Shown here: positions 18,130 to 28,791 of the stretch, piece after piece
Layout of the letters: every line of letters begins with the position of its first letter
Numbering within the stretch: the first letter of the stretch is position 1
Assembly: GCA_001920875.1 (NCBI GenBank)
Contig: MNKP01000054.1
Coordinates: 1-52,193, forward strand
Direction of reading: 5' to 3'
DNA length: 52,193 nt
From: Acidobacteria bacterium 13_1_20CM_2_55_15
Lineage (GTDB): Bacteria > Acidobacteriota > Terriglobia > 20CM-2-55-15
Notes under the pieces: generated by a model
The model's input: only the letters and a program-made list of their open reading frames with translations
Told to the model about the DNA's origin: nothing
Databases searched by the model: none
Program-made: the position numbers and the translations under genes

Positions 18130-19434
18130 TCATGCAGGTATCCTGCCATTAATGGCAGCGCGAACGGCGGCGACGTCGGGAGGAACCTGGATGAGATTGT
18201 TCTGAAGCGTGGGATCGGCCTCCGGAAGCTGTCCCTGATGCAATTTCGTCTTGAATTCCGCGAATTTCAGACCATGAGCCGTGCTGATCACGATGACACG
18301 AGATGAGGGAGAAATCACGTTGGCTTTTACGAGCTTTATCGTCGCGGCCAGCGCTACCCCCGTTTGAGGATCGGTAAAGAATCCGAACCGGTCGACCTCG
18401 GCACAGGCAGCAACCAACTCGGCTTCGGTGGCTTGCTCGACAATGCCGTTAGTTGCGCGAAGCGCCTTTACTGCTTTTCCAAAACTGACGGGATTTCCAA
18501 TGCGGATAGCCGTCGCGTACGTGTTGGCGGCGGTGACCGGTTCGAACGTAACGAAATCCTCCCGAAACGATCGATAGAATGGATTCGCCCGGTCGGTTTG
18601 TGCACAGACAATGCGCGGGAGGCGATCGATGATGCCCATCTCGCGCATCAGTAGAAATCCGTTTCCGATGGCCGACACGTTGCCGAGATTTCCGCCGGGA
18701 ACAATCACAAAATCCGGTACTTGCCAGTCCAGTTGTTGAACGATCTCGAAGCTGATTGTCTTCTGGCCTTCCACGCGAAGCGAATTCATGGAATTCGCCA
18801 GATAGATCGAGCTGTCCTTAGTGATTTCCTGGACGATCCTCATGCATCCGTCGAAGTCGGTATCGATGGAGATCGTGATGGCGTTATTCGCCACAGGCTG
18901 AATAAGCTGTGCAATAGAAACCTTATCCTTCGGCAGGAAAACAATGGCTGGAATCCCCGCGGCAGCACAATAGGCCGAAAGGGCCGCAGAAGTATCTCCA
19001 GTCGATGCGCAAGCGACTGCGCGAATGCGCGATCGTATTTGATTCACTGAAGAAACCAGAACGGTCATCCCCAGATCTTTGAATGAACCCGTATGAGAAG
19101 TGCCGCACTGTTTGATGTGGATTTGATCGATCCCAAGATGTTTTGCCAATCGCTCTGATTTGATCAATGGCGAATTCCCCTCGCCAAGGGAGACGATGTT
19201 TTTTTCCTCAACCTCGGGAAGAACCACCTCTTTCTTGGACCAAACGCCACTGGCGCGCCCAAGGCGCGAATCGAACAGCCGTTTCCATTCGGCCGGGGGA
19301 ATTTGTCTCAGCGCTTTGACGTCATGACGAACTTCGAGAAGACCACCGCACAACTCACATCGATAAACAATCTGGTCAAGCCGGTGGCGGACATTACATC
19401 CTCGAAAACATTCGAACCACGCATGAAACGTCAT
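18130..19434 (-). CDS. thrC: Threonine synthase
   Basis: PLP fold-type II: 'CGTSHTGSFKDLGMTVLVS', 'ACASTGDTSAALSAYCAAAGI', 'VPGGNLGNVSAIGNGF'; N-terminal Zn-ribbon-like Cys. Confidence 0.92.
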   Translation of the reverse strand: MTFHAWFECFRGCNVRHRLDQIVYRCELCGGLLEVRHDVKALRQIPPAEWKRLFDSRLGRASGVWSKKEVVLPEVEEKNIVSLGEGNSPLIKSERLAKHLGIDQIHIKQCGTSHTGSFKDLGMTVLVSSVNQIRSRIRAVACASTGDTSAALSAYCAAAGIPAIVFLPKDKVSIAQLIQPVANNAITISIDTDFDGCMRIVQEITKDSSIYLANSMNSLRVEGQKTISFEIVQQLDWQVPDFVIVPGGNLGNVSAIGNGFLLMREMGIIDRLPRIVCAQTDRANPFYRSFREDFVTFEPVTAANTYATAIRIGNPVSFGKAVKALRATNGIVEQATEAELVAACAEVDRFGFFTDPQTGVALAATIKLVKANVISPSSRVIVISTAHGLKFAEFKTKLHQGQLPEADPTLQNNLIQVPPDVAAVRAAINGRIPA

Positions 19435-19560
19435 GTTTGAAAGCTGATCAAAGGGCAGGTACTCTCGCAGCGAATTCCAATGAGTCGTTTATGATATCGG
19501 CAGCCTGGCTATAGGTCAATGGCACTGAAGAGAGAGGTGCAATATAAGAGAGAGTATTTG

Positions 19561-19625
19561 CCACAAAGAGGCACAAAAAAACCAAGAATCCAAAGAAGTT
19601 CTGTGATTCCTGTGCCTCTTTGTGG
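19561..19625. repeat. Inverted repeat, ccacaaagaggcaca family
   Basis: CCACAAAGAGGCACA (19561-19575) / TGTGCCTCTTTGTGG (19611-19625), perfect 15-bp arms. Confidence 0.85.
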
Positions 19626-19630
19626 TTATT

Positions 19631-22048
19631 TTATATCGCCTGCTGAACGGGCTCCGTAGGTACTACCCGCAAAACCGGCTTCTCAAAAGCCAGATTTAAT
19701 ACTTCTTCAATCGTCTTGACGTAATGGATTTTGATTTCCCGTAGCAGTTCCGGCTGGATGTCCTCCTTCACATTCTTTTCGTTATGAGCTGGAAGAATTA
19801 GTTCTTCGATTTTCGCGCGCCGGGCGGCCAGAACCTTTTCCTTAATGCCACCAACGGGAAGCACATGCCCGCTCAACGTGATTTCTCCGGTCATTGCTAG
19901 CTTTGGCCGGATTGGTGTACCCGTGAGCGCCGAGACCAGCGCTGTGACCATGGTGACTCCCGCTGAAGGGCCGTCCTTTGGAATGGAGCCGGCAGGCACG
20001 TGGACGTGAACGTCTTTTTCCTTATAGAAGTCTGCTTCCAAGCCGAGCTCGCTAGCGTAAGACCGCACCCAGGTCAGAGCGGCCTTCGTTGACTCTTGCA
20101 TGACGTCGCCAACCTGGCCCGTAACCGTCAGATGCCGCGCTCCCTTGGAAATATTCGCTTCGACAAAGAGAATGTCTCCGCCGACAGGTGTCCATGCCAG
20201 GCCGATGACCACGCCGGGGCGTTTCACCCGCTCTTCGACTTCTTCCTCGAGCTGATATTTCGGAGCCCCGAGCAGCTCCATAACAACTTGAGGTGTAACG
20301 AGGAGTTTCGGCTCCTTCCCTTCCAAAAGACGGCGGGCGTGTTTGCGGCAGATACTGGTTATCTGGCGTTCGAGATTTCGGACGCCAGTTTCGCGCGTGT
20401 AATGTCTGACGATGAAGTGAATCGTCTCATCTTGAAACTCAATTTGATCCGGCTGCAATCCGCTGTTTTCGCGACTACGGGGCACCAGGTAATTTCGCGC
20501 GATCTGAACCTTCTCTTCCTCGGTGTATCCCGGCAGTTCGATCACTTCCATGCGGTCACGTAGCGCGCTTGGAACCGTATCGAGCACATTGGCTGTTGTA
20601 ATGAAGAAGACGCGAGACAAATCGAAGGCCACGTCCAGGTAGTGGTCACGGAAGGCGACGTTTTGTTCGGGATCGAGAACTTCAAGAAGTGCCGATGCCG
20701 GATCACCGCGGAAATCCGCGCCAAGCTTGTCGATCTCGTCAAGCATGAAGACGGGATCGCGCGAGCCCGCTCGGCGAATGTTTTGAATGATCTGTCCCGG
20801 CAGAGCCCCGATATAGGTCCGCCGGTGGCCACGGATCTCGGCTTCATCACGCATGCCGCCGAGCGAGATACGGACGAATTTGCGGCCCATGGCTCCAGCG
20901 ATCGACCGGCCGAGCGAAGTTTTCCCTACACCCGGCGGTCCCACGAAGCACAGGATAGGCGCTTTACCTTGCGGCCGCAGCTCGAGAACGGCCAGGTATT
21001 CGAGGATCCGCTCTTTAATTTTTTCCAGATCATAGTGATCGCGATCGAGGACTTCCCGGGCTTTGATAATATCGATTTTCTCCGTTGTCAGAACACTCCA
21101 AGGCAGCGTGACCAGCCAGTCCAGATACGTTCGTGTGACTGTGTACTCGGCGGCCGCCGGCGACATCCGGCCTAAACGCCCCAATTCCCGCTCGGCTTCT
21201 TTTTTGGCCTCCTCCGTCATTCCAGCTGCTTCGATTTTTTGCCGCAACTCTTCGATTTCACGCTGTGTGTCGTCGGCTTCGCCAAGCTCGCGCTGAATGG
21301 CACGGAGCTGCTCGCGCAGGAAATACTCGCGCTGGCTCTTCCCGACCTCTTCCTGTACCTGGTTCTGGATTTTGCTGCGCAGTTCGAGCACCTCGAGTTC
21401 TTTTGCCAGCTCGGTATTGAGAAATTCCAGACGTTTTCTTACTTGTATCTGTTCGAGCACGAATTGCTTCGACACAATCGAGAGGTTCGGCAGATTCGTC
21501 GCAATGTAATCGGCAAGCCGGCCGGCGTCTTCGATATTGATCACGATAGTTTGCAAATCGTCCGGTAGTTGTGGTGACAGTTTGATGATGCGCTCGAATT
21601 GACTCACGACCGTTCGACGTAGCGCCTGGAAATCGACGCCTGATTCATCTTCTTTTTCATCGCCAAGTACGGAGATGTTTGCGCGCAGGTACGGCTCGAA
21701 TTGGACGAATTCATCGATGTGGGTCCGTGAAACACCCATGATAATGACGAACAGATTCCCTTCGGGCGTTTTCATTACGCGATGCACCATGCTCACGGTT
21801 CCGATGTCGTAGAGGTCGCCTGGTCCAGGCGCATCGACGCGTTTGTCCCGCTGAGTCAGTACGACGAGCATACCGTCGCCTTGCTGAACGTCATTAATGA
21901 GCCGAACCGAGCTTTCACGTCCAACCGTCAGCGGGATCACCGCATTAGGAAAAATCACCGCATCGCGGACAGGCAGAATTGGCAGTTGTGCGGGAATGGT
22001 TTGGATCTTTTGCTGGATGTCATCAAGCTGTTCCAAGTCGCGTTTCAT
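19631..22048 (-). CDS. lon: ATP-dependent Lon protease
   Basis: '[20 protein letters not shown]', '[10 protein letters not shown]', catalytic '[15 protein letters not shown]'. Confidence 0.97.
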   Translation of the reverse strand: MKRDLEQLDDIQQKIQTIPAQLPILPVRDAVIFPNAVIPLTVGRESSVRLINDVQQGDGMLVVLTQRDKRVDAPGPGDLYDIGTVSMVHRVMKTPEGNLFVIIMGVSRTHIDEFVQFEPYLRANISVLGDEKEDESGVDFQALRRTVVSQFERIIKLSPQLPDDLQTIVINIEDAGRLADYIATNLPNLSIVSKQFVLEQIQVRKRLEFLNTELAKELEVLELRSKIQNQVQEEVGKSQREYFLREQLRAIQRELGEADDTQREIEELRQKIEAAGMTEEAKKEAERELGRLGRMSPAAAEYTVTRTYLDWLVTLPWSVLTTEKIDIIKAREVLDRDHYDLEKIKERILEYLAVLELRPQGKAPILCFVGPPGVGKTSLGRSIAGAMGRKFVRISLGGMRDEAEIRGHRRTYIGALPGQIIQNIRRAGSRDPVFMLDEIDKLGADFRGDPASALLEVLDPEQNVAFRDHYLDVAFDLSRVFFITTANVLDTVPSALRDRMEVIELPGYTEEEKVQIARNYLVPRSRENSGLQPDQIEFQDETIHFIVRHYTRETGVRNLERQITSICRKHARRLLEGKEPKLLVTPQVVMELLGAPKYQLEEEVEERVKRPGVVIGLAWTPVGGDILFVEANISKGARHLTVTGQVGDVMQESTKAALTWVRSYASELGLEADFYKEKDVHVHVPAGSIPKDGPSAGVTMVTALVSALTGTPIRPKLAMTGEITLSGHVLPVGGIKEKVLAARRAKIEELILPAHNEKNVKEDIQPELLREIKIHYVKTIEEVLNLAFEKPVLRVVPTEPVQQAI

Positions 22049-23249
22049 GGCTCAATCCGAAATTTGTTATGATCCGCGCGTGTCCGGCGAAAGACGTTTT
22101 CAGTGGAACGTTGCGCTCATTCTCTTTGGCGTACTCTTTCTGGGAGTTTCGGATACGCAATTGGTGGCTCCGCTTTTGCCACTGATCGCGTCGGACCTTG
22201 GCATCACACCCGGGCACGCCGGAATCATCGTTACGACCTACTCGCTCGCCGCCGCAGCCTTCGCGTTGTTTGTTGGACCCGTTTCCGATCGTGTTGGCCG
22301 GAAGAAAGTCTTGGTCTCCGGCCTTGCTGTTTTCAGCCTTGCTTCCTTCTTTACATATCACGTTTCGACGTTTGGCGCCTTAGTGATTCTACGCGCGCTG
22401 ACGGGATTGGCTGCAGGCACTTTGTCCACGTCTGCCTTGTCCTTTGCGGGCGATTACTATCCGTACGAAGAACGTGGCCGAGCTATGGGTATTTTATCGA
22501 TGGGGTATTTCGTGGCTTTCGTCGCTGGTGTACCTGCAGGGGCTCTGGCTGCATCCCGCCTGGGATGGCATTGGGTATTCGCTTGCCTATCAGCCGGAGC
22601 AGGTGCAATGTTTGCCATTGCGGTCATCCAGCTTCCTTCGCGGCCGATCTCGGCCCCATCGGAATGGCGACCGGCCGGATTACTCGATCATTTTAGAAAG
22701 CCCGACAGATTTGCGGGGATGATCGCGGCCTTACTCACCTCAGGTGGTATCGTTGGGTTTTTGACATACACCGGCGCGTGGTTAAAAACCACCTATGACA
22801 TCGGCGTCGACCGAATCGGACTGTTATTCATGGTTTCAGGCGCCGCTGCCATTGCCGCCTCTCCGGTATCGGGCTGGCTTTCCGATCACGCCGGTAAACG
22901 AAATGTCATTGTGTGGTCGAATATCGTACTCGCGCTGCTCTTCGTAATTGTCGCGAGAACGGAGTCAGGCGTGTGGCTTGTGATGGGAATCGCGACCCTC
23001 AGCATTGCGGCGTCAGCCCGGCAAGCGCCGCTGCACGCGCTGACGACCGAAATCGTTGTCCCCGAGATTCGTGGCGAATACATTGCCCTCCGCAATGCAT
23101 TTTCGCAGCTCGGGATTGCGGCGATCGCCGCCGTCGCTGCTCCTGCATTTGACCGACGAGGCTTCTCCGCAGTTGCTGCAATTGCTGCCTTCGCGACATT
23201 GCTGATTCCAATCTGCTGTATCTGGCTGAAGGAACCTGATAGAGCTTGA
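22047..23249 (+). CDS. MFS transporter
   Basis: 'GPVSDRVGRKKVLVSG' MFS motif and multiple TM segments; start ATG 22047 or GTG 22080. Confidence 0.85.
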   Translation: MAQSEICYDPRVSGERRFQWNVALILFGVLFLGVSDTQLVAPLLPLIASDLGITPGHAGIIVTTYSLAAAAFALFVGPVSDRVGRKKVLVSGLAVFSLASFFTYHVSTFGALVILRALTGLAAGTLSTSALSFAGDYYPYEERGRAMGILSMGYFVAFVAGVPAGALAASRLGWHWVFACLSAGAGAMFAIAVIQLPSRPISAPSEWRPAGLLDHFRKPDRFAGMIAALLTSGGIVGFLTYTGAWLKTTYDIGVDRIGLLFMVSGAAAIAASPVSGWLSDHAGKRNVIVWSNIVLALLFVIVARTESGVWLVMGIATLSIAASARQAPLHALTTEIVVPEIRGEYIALRNAFSQLGIAAIAAVAAPAFDRRGFSAVAAIAAFATLLIPICCIWLKEPDRA

Positions 23250-23250
23250 G

Positions 23251-23270
23251 ACCCTCTCCCAGGAGAGGGT
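23251..23270. repeat. Short CCCTCTCC-family palindrome after MFS stop
   Basis: ACCCTCTCC-ca-GGAGAGGGT. Confidence 0.6.
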
Positions 23271-23284
23271 GTTATCCTAGGCCT

Positions 23285-24238
23285 ATGCCGGCCAACCTTA
23301 CGCCTCAATATATCGAGGCCGAAAAGCGATTCAAGCACGCCGGATCCGTCGAGGAGAAGATCGCCGCCCTGGAAGAGATGATGGCGACCATCCCCAAGCA
23401 CAAGGGAACCGAAAAGCTGCAAGCCGATCTGAAAAAGAAGATGTCGGCCTTAAGAAAGGAAACCGAGCATCAGAAGAAATCCGGGCGGAGAGACTCCTTT
23501 CTGGTCGAGCGTGAAGGGGCGCGACAGCTTGCGATGGTCGGAGCCCCGAATTCCGGGAAATCGTGTCTGCTAAGAGCGCTCACCAACGCCTGTCCCGAAG
23601 TGGCCGAATATCCCTACACCACACGGATTCCAATCCCGGGCATGCTGGTCTACGAAAACGTTCGACTGCAGTTGGTCGATCTACCACCAATCTCGCGGGA
23701 ATATACCGAGCCGTGGGTTCCACAGATTATCCGGAACGCCGATGCTGTACTGTGGATTGTCGACTTGTCCGATGACGACGTACTTGAAAGACTCGAGGAA
23801 ACGAGTGCGGTTTTGACGGCGACGCATGTGGATATTCAAACGATGAAAGTGCTCGTGGCGGCTAACAAAAAGGATTCGCGCGGAGCTGACGACCGGCTTG
23901 CCGTTGTGAAGGAAACGCGTTACGGCCGGTTTCCATTGATAACCATTTCAGCGGCTGCGGCGTCCGCTGAGGAGATAGCAGAGTTCAAGAGAGTTGTGTA
24001 CGATTTCCTGAATGTCGTCCGAGTGTATACGAAAGCGCCAGGGAAAAAGCCGGATTTCACGGATCCCTACGTCGTTGCCAGAGGAAGTACAGTCTTGGAT
24101 GTTGCCGAAAAGGTCCATCGTGACTTCGTTGCGAATCTGAAATACGCCCGAATTTGGGGCGAAGGGAAAACAGACGGAATTATGGTGCCGCGCGATTTCG
24201 TGATCGACGATGGCGACGTCCTGGAGTTGCATGTATGA
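23285..24238 (+). CDS. DRG/Obg-like GTPase with C-terminal TGS domain
   Basis: 'MVGAPNSGKSCLLRALTNA', 'LVDLPP', 'VAANKKD', C-term 'PYVVARGSTVLDVAEKVHRDFVANLKYARIWG...GDVLELHV'. Confidence 0.88.
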   Translation: MPANLTPQYIEAEKRFKHAGSVEEKIAALEEMMATIPKHKGTEKLQADLKKKMSALRKETEHQKKSGRRDSFLVEREGARQLAMVGAPNSGKSCLLRALTNACPEVAEYPYTTRIPIPGMLVYENVRLQLVDLPPISREYTEPWVPQIIRNADAVLWIVDLSDDDVLERLEETSAVLTATHVDIQTMKVLVAANKKDSRGADDRLAVVKETRYGRFPLITISAAAASAEEIAEFKRVVYDFLNVVRVYTKAPGKKPDFTDPYVVARGSTVLDVAEKVHRDFVANLKYARIWGEGKTDGIMVPRDFVIDDGDVLELHV

Positions 24239-25333
24239 AGAACTTCAGACTTCTCGCAGCCCCCGGAAGTCAGCTGGGCTTCAACGTCTGCAGGGATATC
24301 GACGGCTGTTCCTCCCCCGGGGTTGAGTGAAGAAGAACGAAATAATATTGAAATCTACCAGCGTTACAGCCCGGGTGTTGTAAACATCACAACCACTACG
24401 ATCGGCTATGACTTCTTTCTGCGCCCGGTTCCGATGGAATCCGGCACAGGATCCGGTGCAGTTATCGATGATCAAGGTCACATTGTGACGAATTTCCACG
24501 TCGTCCGCGGGGCCGAGACGCTGGAAGTGACGCTGCCGGATAAGAGCAAACACGAAGCTCGCGTCGTAGGCGCCGATCCCAACAACGATATTGCCGTCAT
24601 TCAAATCAACGTGCCGCGTGGACGCCTCACGTCGGTGCCACTGGGAACATCAAAGGGCCTCCAGGTCGGACAAAAAGTTTTGGCGATTGGTAATCCTTAT
24701 GGTCTGGAACGGACACTGACCACGGGAGTAATCAGTTCTCTCGGGCGGTCCATTCAGGCAGAGAACGGCAGAATTATTGAAGACATCATTCAGACCGATG
24801 CTGCCATCAATCCCGGTAATTCAGGCGGACCGCTATTAAACAGCCAGGGGCAGATGATTGGGATCAATACAGCCATCTACTCGCCGTCCAACTCCGGAAG
24901 TGTCGGCATCGGATTCGCGATCCCGGCGGACACTGTACGGCGGATCACGGGAGACCTGCTGACGACCGGATACGTGCGCCACGCGTGGCTCGGGATTGGA
25001 AGTACGGTAAACCTCGCCGACTTTCCGGGCCTCGCCAATGCCCTCCGGCTAAACACGGAACGGGGTCTCATGATCGTCGACACCTACCAGAACAGTCCTG
25101 CATCGCGAGCGGGCCTTCGTGGCGCTACCGACGAAGTCCGGATCGGCCGGAGACGGTGGCCCGTGGGCGGAGATGTCCTTCTGGAATTTCAGGGCAAGGC
25201 GATCAACTCGCTTCAAGAACTGGCGAGCGAGGTCGACCGCTATAAAGCCGGTGACAGGGTGACCGTTACTGTTCTCCGCGGCAACCGGAAGATCGATGTT
25301 CCGGTAACTCTGGAAGAAGCTCCCAGACAATAA
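24235..25333 (+). CDS. HtrA/DegP-like serine protease with PDZ domain; N-terminus apparently frameshifted
   Basis: H 'HIVTNFHVV', D 'NNDIAVIQ', S 'AINPGNSGGPLL'; ORF track starts at TTG 24323, likely genuine ATG at 24235 is in another frame. Confidence 0.85.
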
Positions 25334-25761
25334 TGGCCTCCACGTTCGAGTTCCTGCGGTCGCGTGAATGGATCATTACGCGGCGTGTGATGCTTATCGG
25401 CATTATCGTCGTTCTCGGAATTCGACAGTACGGCGGCCAATTTGCCGCGCTGCTGAAAAGACCTAATCCTCTCCGCGATATTGTCATCACTCGGGCGGAG
25501 TTTCGGCCGGAACTACCCGGAGCAAGACCCGCCTGGATCATAGGATTGCGCAACAACAGCGATAAGTTCACCTACGATCAAATCCAGGTAGAAGCCGCCT
25601 ACCTTGACGAAGAGGGAACCGCTCTCGAGATGGACAAGCTGACGATCCGGCAGAAGCTCCCACCCGGCGATGAAAAACTTATTGGAAGCGTCGATTTTAA
25701 GACCCGCGGAGCCGCCAAACGTGGCAAGCTGAAAATCGTGGGAGCGACAACGGTCGAGTAA
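25333..25761 (+). CDS. Membrane-anchored hypothetical protein
   Basis: One N-terminal TM then beta-rich 'WIIGLRNNSDKFTYDQIQVEAAYLDEEG'; start overlaps htrA stop (taATG). Confidence 0.65.
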   Translation: MASTFEFLRSREWIITRRVMLIGIIVVLGIRQYGGQFAALLKRPNPLRDIVITRAEFRPELPGARPAWIIGLRNNSDKFTYDQIQVEAAYLDEEGTALEMDKLTIRQKLPPGDEKLIGSVDFKTRGAAKRGKLKIVGATTVE

Positions 25762-25762
25762 C

Positions 25763-26392
25763 ATGATCATCGAAACATTCCCGGTCGGACTTCTTCAGTG
25801 CAACTGCACGATCCTGGGCGACGAACAGACGCGAGAGGCGATTGTCATCGATCCGGGCGATGATCCGCAGGAAATTCTCACCCGGCTCGCTAAATATGGT
25901 TTGAGTGCCAAGCAGCTCGTGTGCACACATACTCATATTGACCACGTGGGCGCGATTGCGGATTTGCAACAGCGATTGAGTGTGCCTGCTGCGATTCATA
26001 AAGCCGACCTGTTTCTGTTTGAAAAGCTCGATGTGCAGGCGCAATGGACAGGAATTCCCGTCCCCAAGCCCGGCGCTATCGATCAATTTGTGCAAGATGG
26101 TGACGCTGTTGCCTGCCATGGCGTTGAAATGGGCGTCATTCACACGCCCGGTCATACCCCGGGAAGCAGCACATTCCACCTCGCGAGTGACCGTAATATT
26201 TTATTTACGGGTGACACCCTGTTTATGCAAAGCATCGGCCGGACCGACCTCTGGGGTGGTTCGCACCAGGACATCATCCGATCTATCGAAAGAAAGCTCA
26301 TGACGTTCGATGACGATACACTCGTCATCGCCGGCCACGGCCAATCCACAACCATCGGTCACGAAAGAAGGTACAATCCATTCTTGAAATGA
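25763..26392 (+). CDS. MBL-fold metallo-hydrolase (glyoxalase II-like)
   Basis: 'CTHTHIDHVGAI', 'HTPGHTPGSSTFH', 'FTGDTLF', 'VIAGHG'. Confidence 0.9.
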   Translation: MIIETFPVGLLQCNCTILGDEQTREAIVIDPGDDPQEILTRLAKYGLSAKQLVCTHTHIDHVGAIADLQQRLSVPAAIHKADLFLFEKLDVQAQWTGIPVPKPGAIDQFVQDGDAVACHGVEMGVIHTPGHTPGSSTFHLASDRNILFTGDTLFMQSIGRTDLWGGSHQDIIRSIERKLMTFDDDTLVIAGHGQSTTIGHERRYNPFLK

Positions 26393-26411
26393 GGGCGTTG
26401 GCTGGTGATGC

Positions 26412-26617
26412 ATTCCCCTCCTCGCAGAGGAGGGCGCGAAGCGCGAGCCCGATAGGGCGAAGCCTCAAGAGTGGATGCGCCGAGCTAAGCGAGGCGCAGA
26501 CGGGGTGGCGCGAAGCGCGAGCCCGTCAGGGCGAAGCCTCGATTGAAGACCGGCGAAACCTTTCGGCCGGGACCACCCCGGCGCTACGCGCCACCCCTGC
26601 TCTGCGAGGAGGGGAAT
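26412..26617. repeat. Long palindromic element, ATTCCCCTCCTCGCAGAG family (copy A)
   Basis: 18-bp perfect terminal inverted repeats (26412-26429 / 26600-26617); internal 33-bp near-identical direct repeat 26434-26466 and 26508-26540. Confidence 0.85.
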
Positions 26618-26996
26618 GATGACAGAACGATTTCCGGCGATCCGCGTGACCATGCTGCCGCGGGACACAAACGCGCACGGCACCATATTCGGAGGCGTGA
26701 TCCTCAGTTACATCGATCTGGCCGGCGGCATCGAATGCCGCCGCCGATCACCGAAAAAATTCGTAACGAAGGCAATGCACGAAGTCGTTTTTGTCGCCCC
26801 GGTCCATCTTGGAGATCTCGTTACCTTCTACACTCGAACGATTCGTATCGGCCACACATCCATCACAGTTGGCGTTGAAGTTGAGGTGGAACGTCTCGGC
26901 CTGGGAGGCACGAAGGAAATCGTCCGGGTCACGGAAGCCGAAGTCATTTATGTCGCGGTCGGAGACGACGGAAAACCAATTCCTGTCCAATCATGA
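26616..26996 (+). CDS. Acyl-CoA thioesterase (hotdog fold, YciA-like)
   Basis: '[31 protein letters not shown]', '[19 protein letters not shown]'. Confidence 0.9.
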   Translation: MMTERFPAIRVTMLPRDTNAHGTIFGGVILSYIDLAGGIECRRRSPKKFVTKAMHEVVFVAPVHLGDLVTFYTRTIRIGHTSITVGVEVEVERLGLGGTKEIVRVTEAEVIYVAVGDDGKPIPVQS

Positions 26997-27877
26997 AAAA
27001 GCCTGTTTACATCATTGACTCGCTGAATTACATCTTCCGGGCTTATCACGCGCTCCCGGACAATATTGTCTCGCCCTCCGGTATGCTCGCGAATGCCGTA
27101 CTGGGATATTTGCGGACATTGCTTCGCATTATCAAAGAACGTAAACCGGAATATATGGCTGCTGTCTTCGAAAAAGATACTTCCTTCCGGAATGGTATCT
27201 TTGAGGGTTATAAAGCGAACCGGAAACAACCTCCCGCCGACCTCGAAGCACAATTTGAATACTGTCGAAAGATCACTGACGCTATCGGCGTTGCCTGCTT
27301 TGAGGTTGATGACTACGAAGCAGACGATGTCATTGGGACTATTGCGGCGCGCATGTCGGGCTTGGGCCATCCCGTCGTCGTAGTCACGGGCGACAAGGAC
27401 ATGACGCAGCTCGTCTGCGATAGCGTGCGCATTTACGACATTGCAAAGGAACAGTGGCTGGATGAGGGCGGCGTTCGAGAGAAATTCGGTGTTGCGCCTT
27501 CCCAAATTCCCGATTTGCTCGCCCTGCACGGCGATCACATCGATAATATCCCCGGAGTCGCAGGTGTGGGGGAAAAGACGGCGCGACAAATCCTGGCGGT
27601 CTGCCGGAGCATCGAAGAACTCGGGAGTACCGAATTGACAGCGGAGTTGAAGTTTCGTGGGCGCGACGAAATACTAAAGCGCATTCGGGAAAATATGGAA
27701 AACGTGAGGATCAGCCGGAGACTCGCCACTATCTGCTGCGAAGTACCAATTGAAGTCTCGTCAGAAGCATTGCGCTACCGGCGCGGCGATACGCGCCTGC
27801 TTAATCCACTCTGTCAAGAACTCGGTTTTATTCGCGTGCTGGACGATATCCCGCTGGCCCAGCCGCTGTTGTTTTAG
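26993..27877 (+). CDS. Stand-alone 5'-3' exonuclease (PolA N-terminal/FEN family)
   Basis: '[17 protein letters not shown]', '[24 protein letters not shown]', '[12 protein letters not shown]', '[12 protein letters not shown]', '[22 protein letters not shown]'; no polymerase domain follows. Confidence 0.92.
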   Translation: MKKPVYIIDSLNYIFRAYHALPDNIVSPSGMLANAVLGYLRTLLRIIKERKPEYMAAVFEKDTSFRNGIFEGYKANRKQPPADLEAQFEYCRKITDAIGVACFEVDDYEADDVIGTIAARMSGLGHPVVVVTGDKDMTQLVCDSVRIYDIAKEQWLDEGGVREKFGVAPSQIPDLLALHGDHIDNIPGVAGVGEKTARQILAVCRSIEELGSTELTAELKFRGRDEILKRIRENMENVRISRRLATICCEVPIEVSSEALRYRRGDTRLLNPLCQELGFIRVLDDIPLAQPLLF

Positions 27878-28044
27878 CCACAAAAATGCCAACGCAATAT
27901 TCCCCTCCTCGCAGAGGAGGGATGGCGCGCAGCGCCGGGGTGGTCAGGTCGGCCAACAGTGTCGGTCTGACCACTCCGTCTGCGCCTTCGGCGCATCCAC
28001 CCCTCCTCTGCGAGGAGGGGAATGTGCTCAGCCTTTTTGTGGCT
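27876..28044. repeat. Nested element: outer AGCCACAAAAA/TTTTTGTGGCT enclosing ATTCCCCTC-family copy B (27899-28023)
   Basis: Outer 11-bp arms 27876-27886 / 28034-28044; inner 18-bp arms 27899-27916 / 28006-28023. Confidence 0.85.
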
Positions 28045-28783
28045 ACGGGTTCTTTATGGGGCTGAGCCTGGCCTTCCCAAGCTCACTGATCAGGCGTTGA
28101 TGCGCGCGATCGAGATAGCTGGCATCCTTGGATTCGAGAGTCAGTTTGATCGAATAGACCGGATTGTCAAAATATGGATAGGACCCCAGCATCAAATCCG
28201 GAAAATCCGCCAGAACGTGATGAAGGATAGCCGCGATCTGTCCCTCGTCGGCGCGCAGGTAAATTTCGCGAAGATGAAATGGAGCCTCTCGAAACATCTC
28301 CTTGATGCGTTCAAACTTGCGCCGCAAAATCTCGGGAACTCCCGGAAAGATATAAACATTCTCGACGGCAATAACGGGGAACCACATTCCTTTGCCACCG
28401 ACGAACCGGGCGCCGTCCGGCACATCGGCCATTCTCAAATTACCGTCGAGCAAATCCCGGGAGTAATACTGGCGGAGCGTCGACTCCAGCTCCGGGTGGC
28501 GTTGAGTACGGCGCCCGAAAGCCGCCGCAATCCCGTCCATGGTCAAATCGTCGTGGGTGGGGCCAACCCCACCTGTGGTAAAAACGTAATCATAGGAACT
28601 CGAGAACTGCTTGACCTCATCTGAGATGAGGTTCAGTTCATCGGGGATCACAGAAATCTTGCGGACATCGACTCCAAGATCCCGTAACTCGCGGGTGAGG
28701 TACGGCGAATTTTCATCCTTCGTTTTTCCCGAAAGGATTTCATTGCCGATAACGATAATCCCTGCGCTTTTGGACACGGCCAA
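28043..28783 (-). CDS. CinA N-terminal-domain / molybdopterin-binding protein
   Basis: 'AGIIVIGNEILSGKTKDENSPYLTRELRDLGVDVRKISVIPDE', 'YVFTTGGVGPTHDDLT'. Confidence 0.9.
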   Translation of the reverse strand: MAVSKSAGIIVIGNEILSGKTKDENSPYLTRELRDLGVDVRKISVIPDELNLISDEVKQFSSSYDYVFTTGGVGPTHDDLTMDGIAAAFGRRTQRHPELESTLRQYYSRDLLDGNLRMADVPDGARFVGGKGMWFPVIAVENVYIFPGVPEILRRKFERIKEMFREAPFHLREIYLRADEGQIAAILHHVLADFPDLMLGSYPYFDNPVYSIKLTLESKDASYLDRAHQRLISELGKARLSPIKNP

Positions 28784-28791
28784 ACTATAGC

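Noticed and set aside
20096-21568. Several plus-strand ORFs antisense to lon
   Set aside because: Shadow ORFs opposite a highly conserved Lon sequence.
26389-26878. ORFs 26389..26619 and 26543..26878
   Set aside because: Encoded by the palindromic repeat or out of frame with the thioesterase; low-complexity translation.
26412-28044. Possible CRISPR array from repeated GC-rich palindromes
   Set aside because: No regularly spaced identical repeats with unique spacers and no cas genes; these are dispersed palindromic elements.
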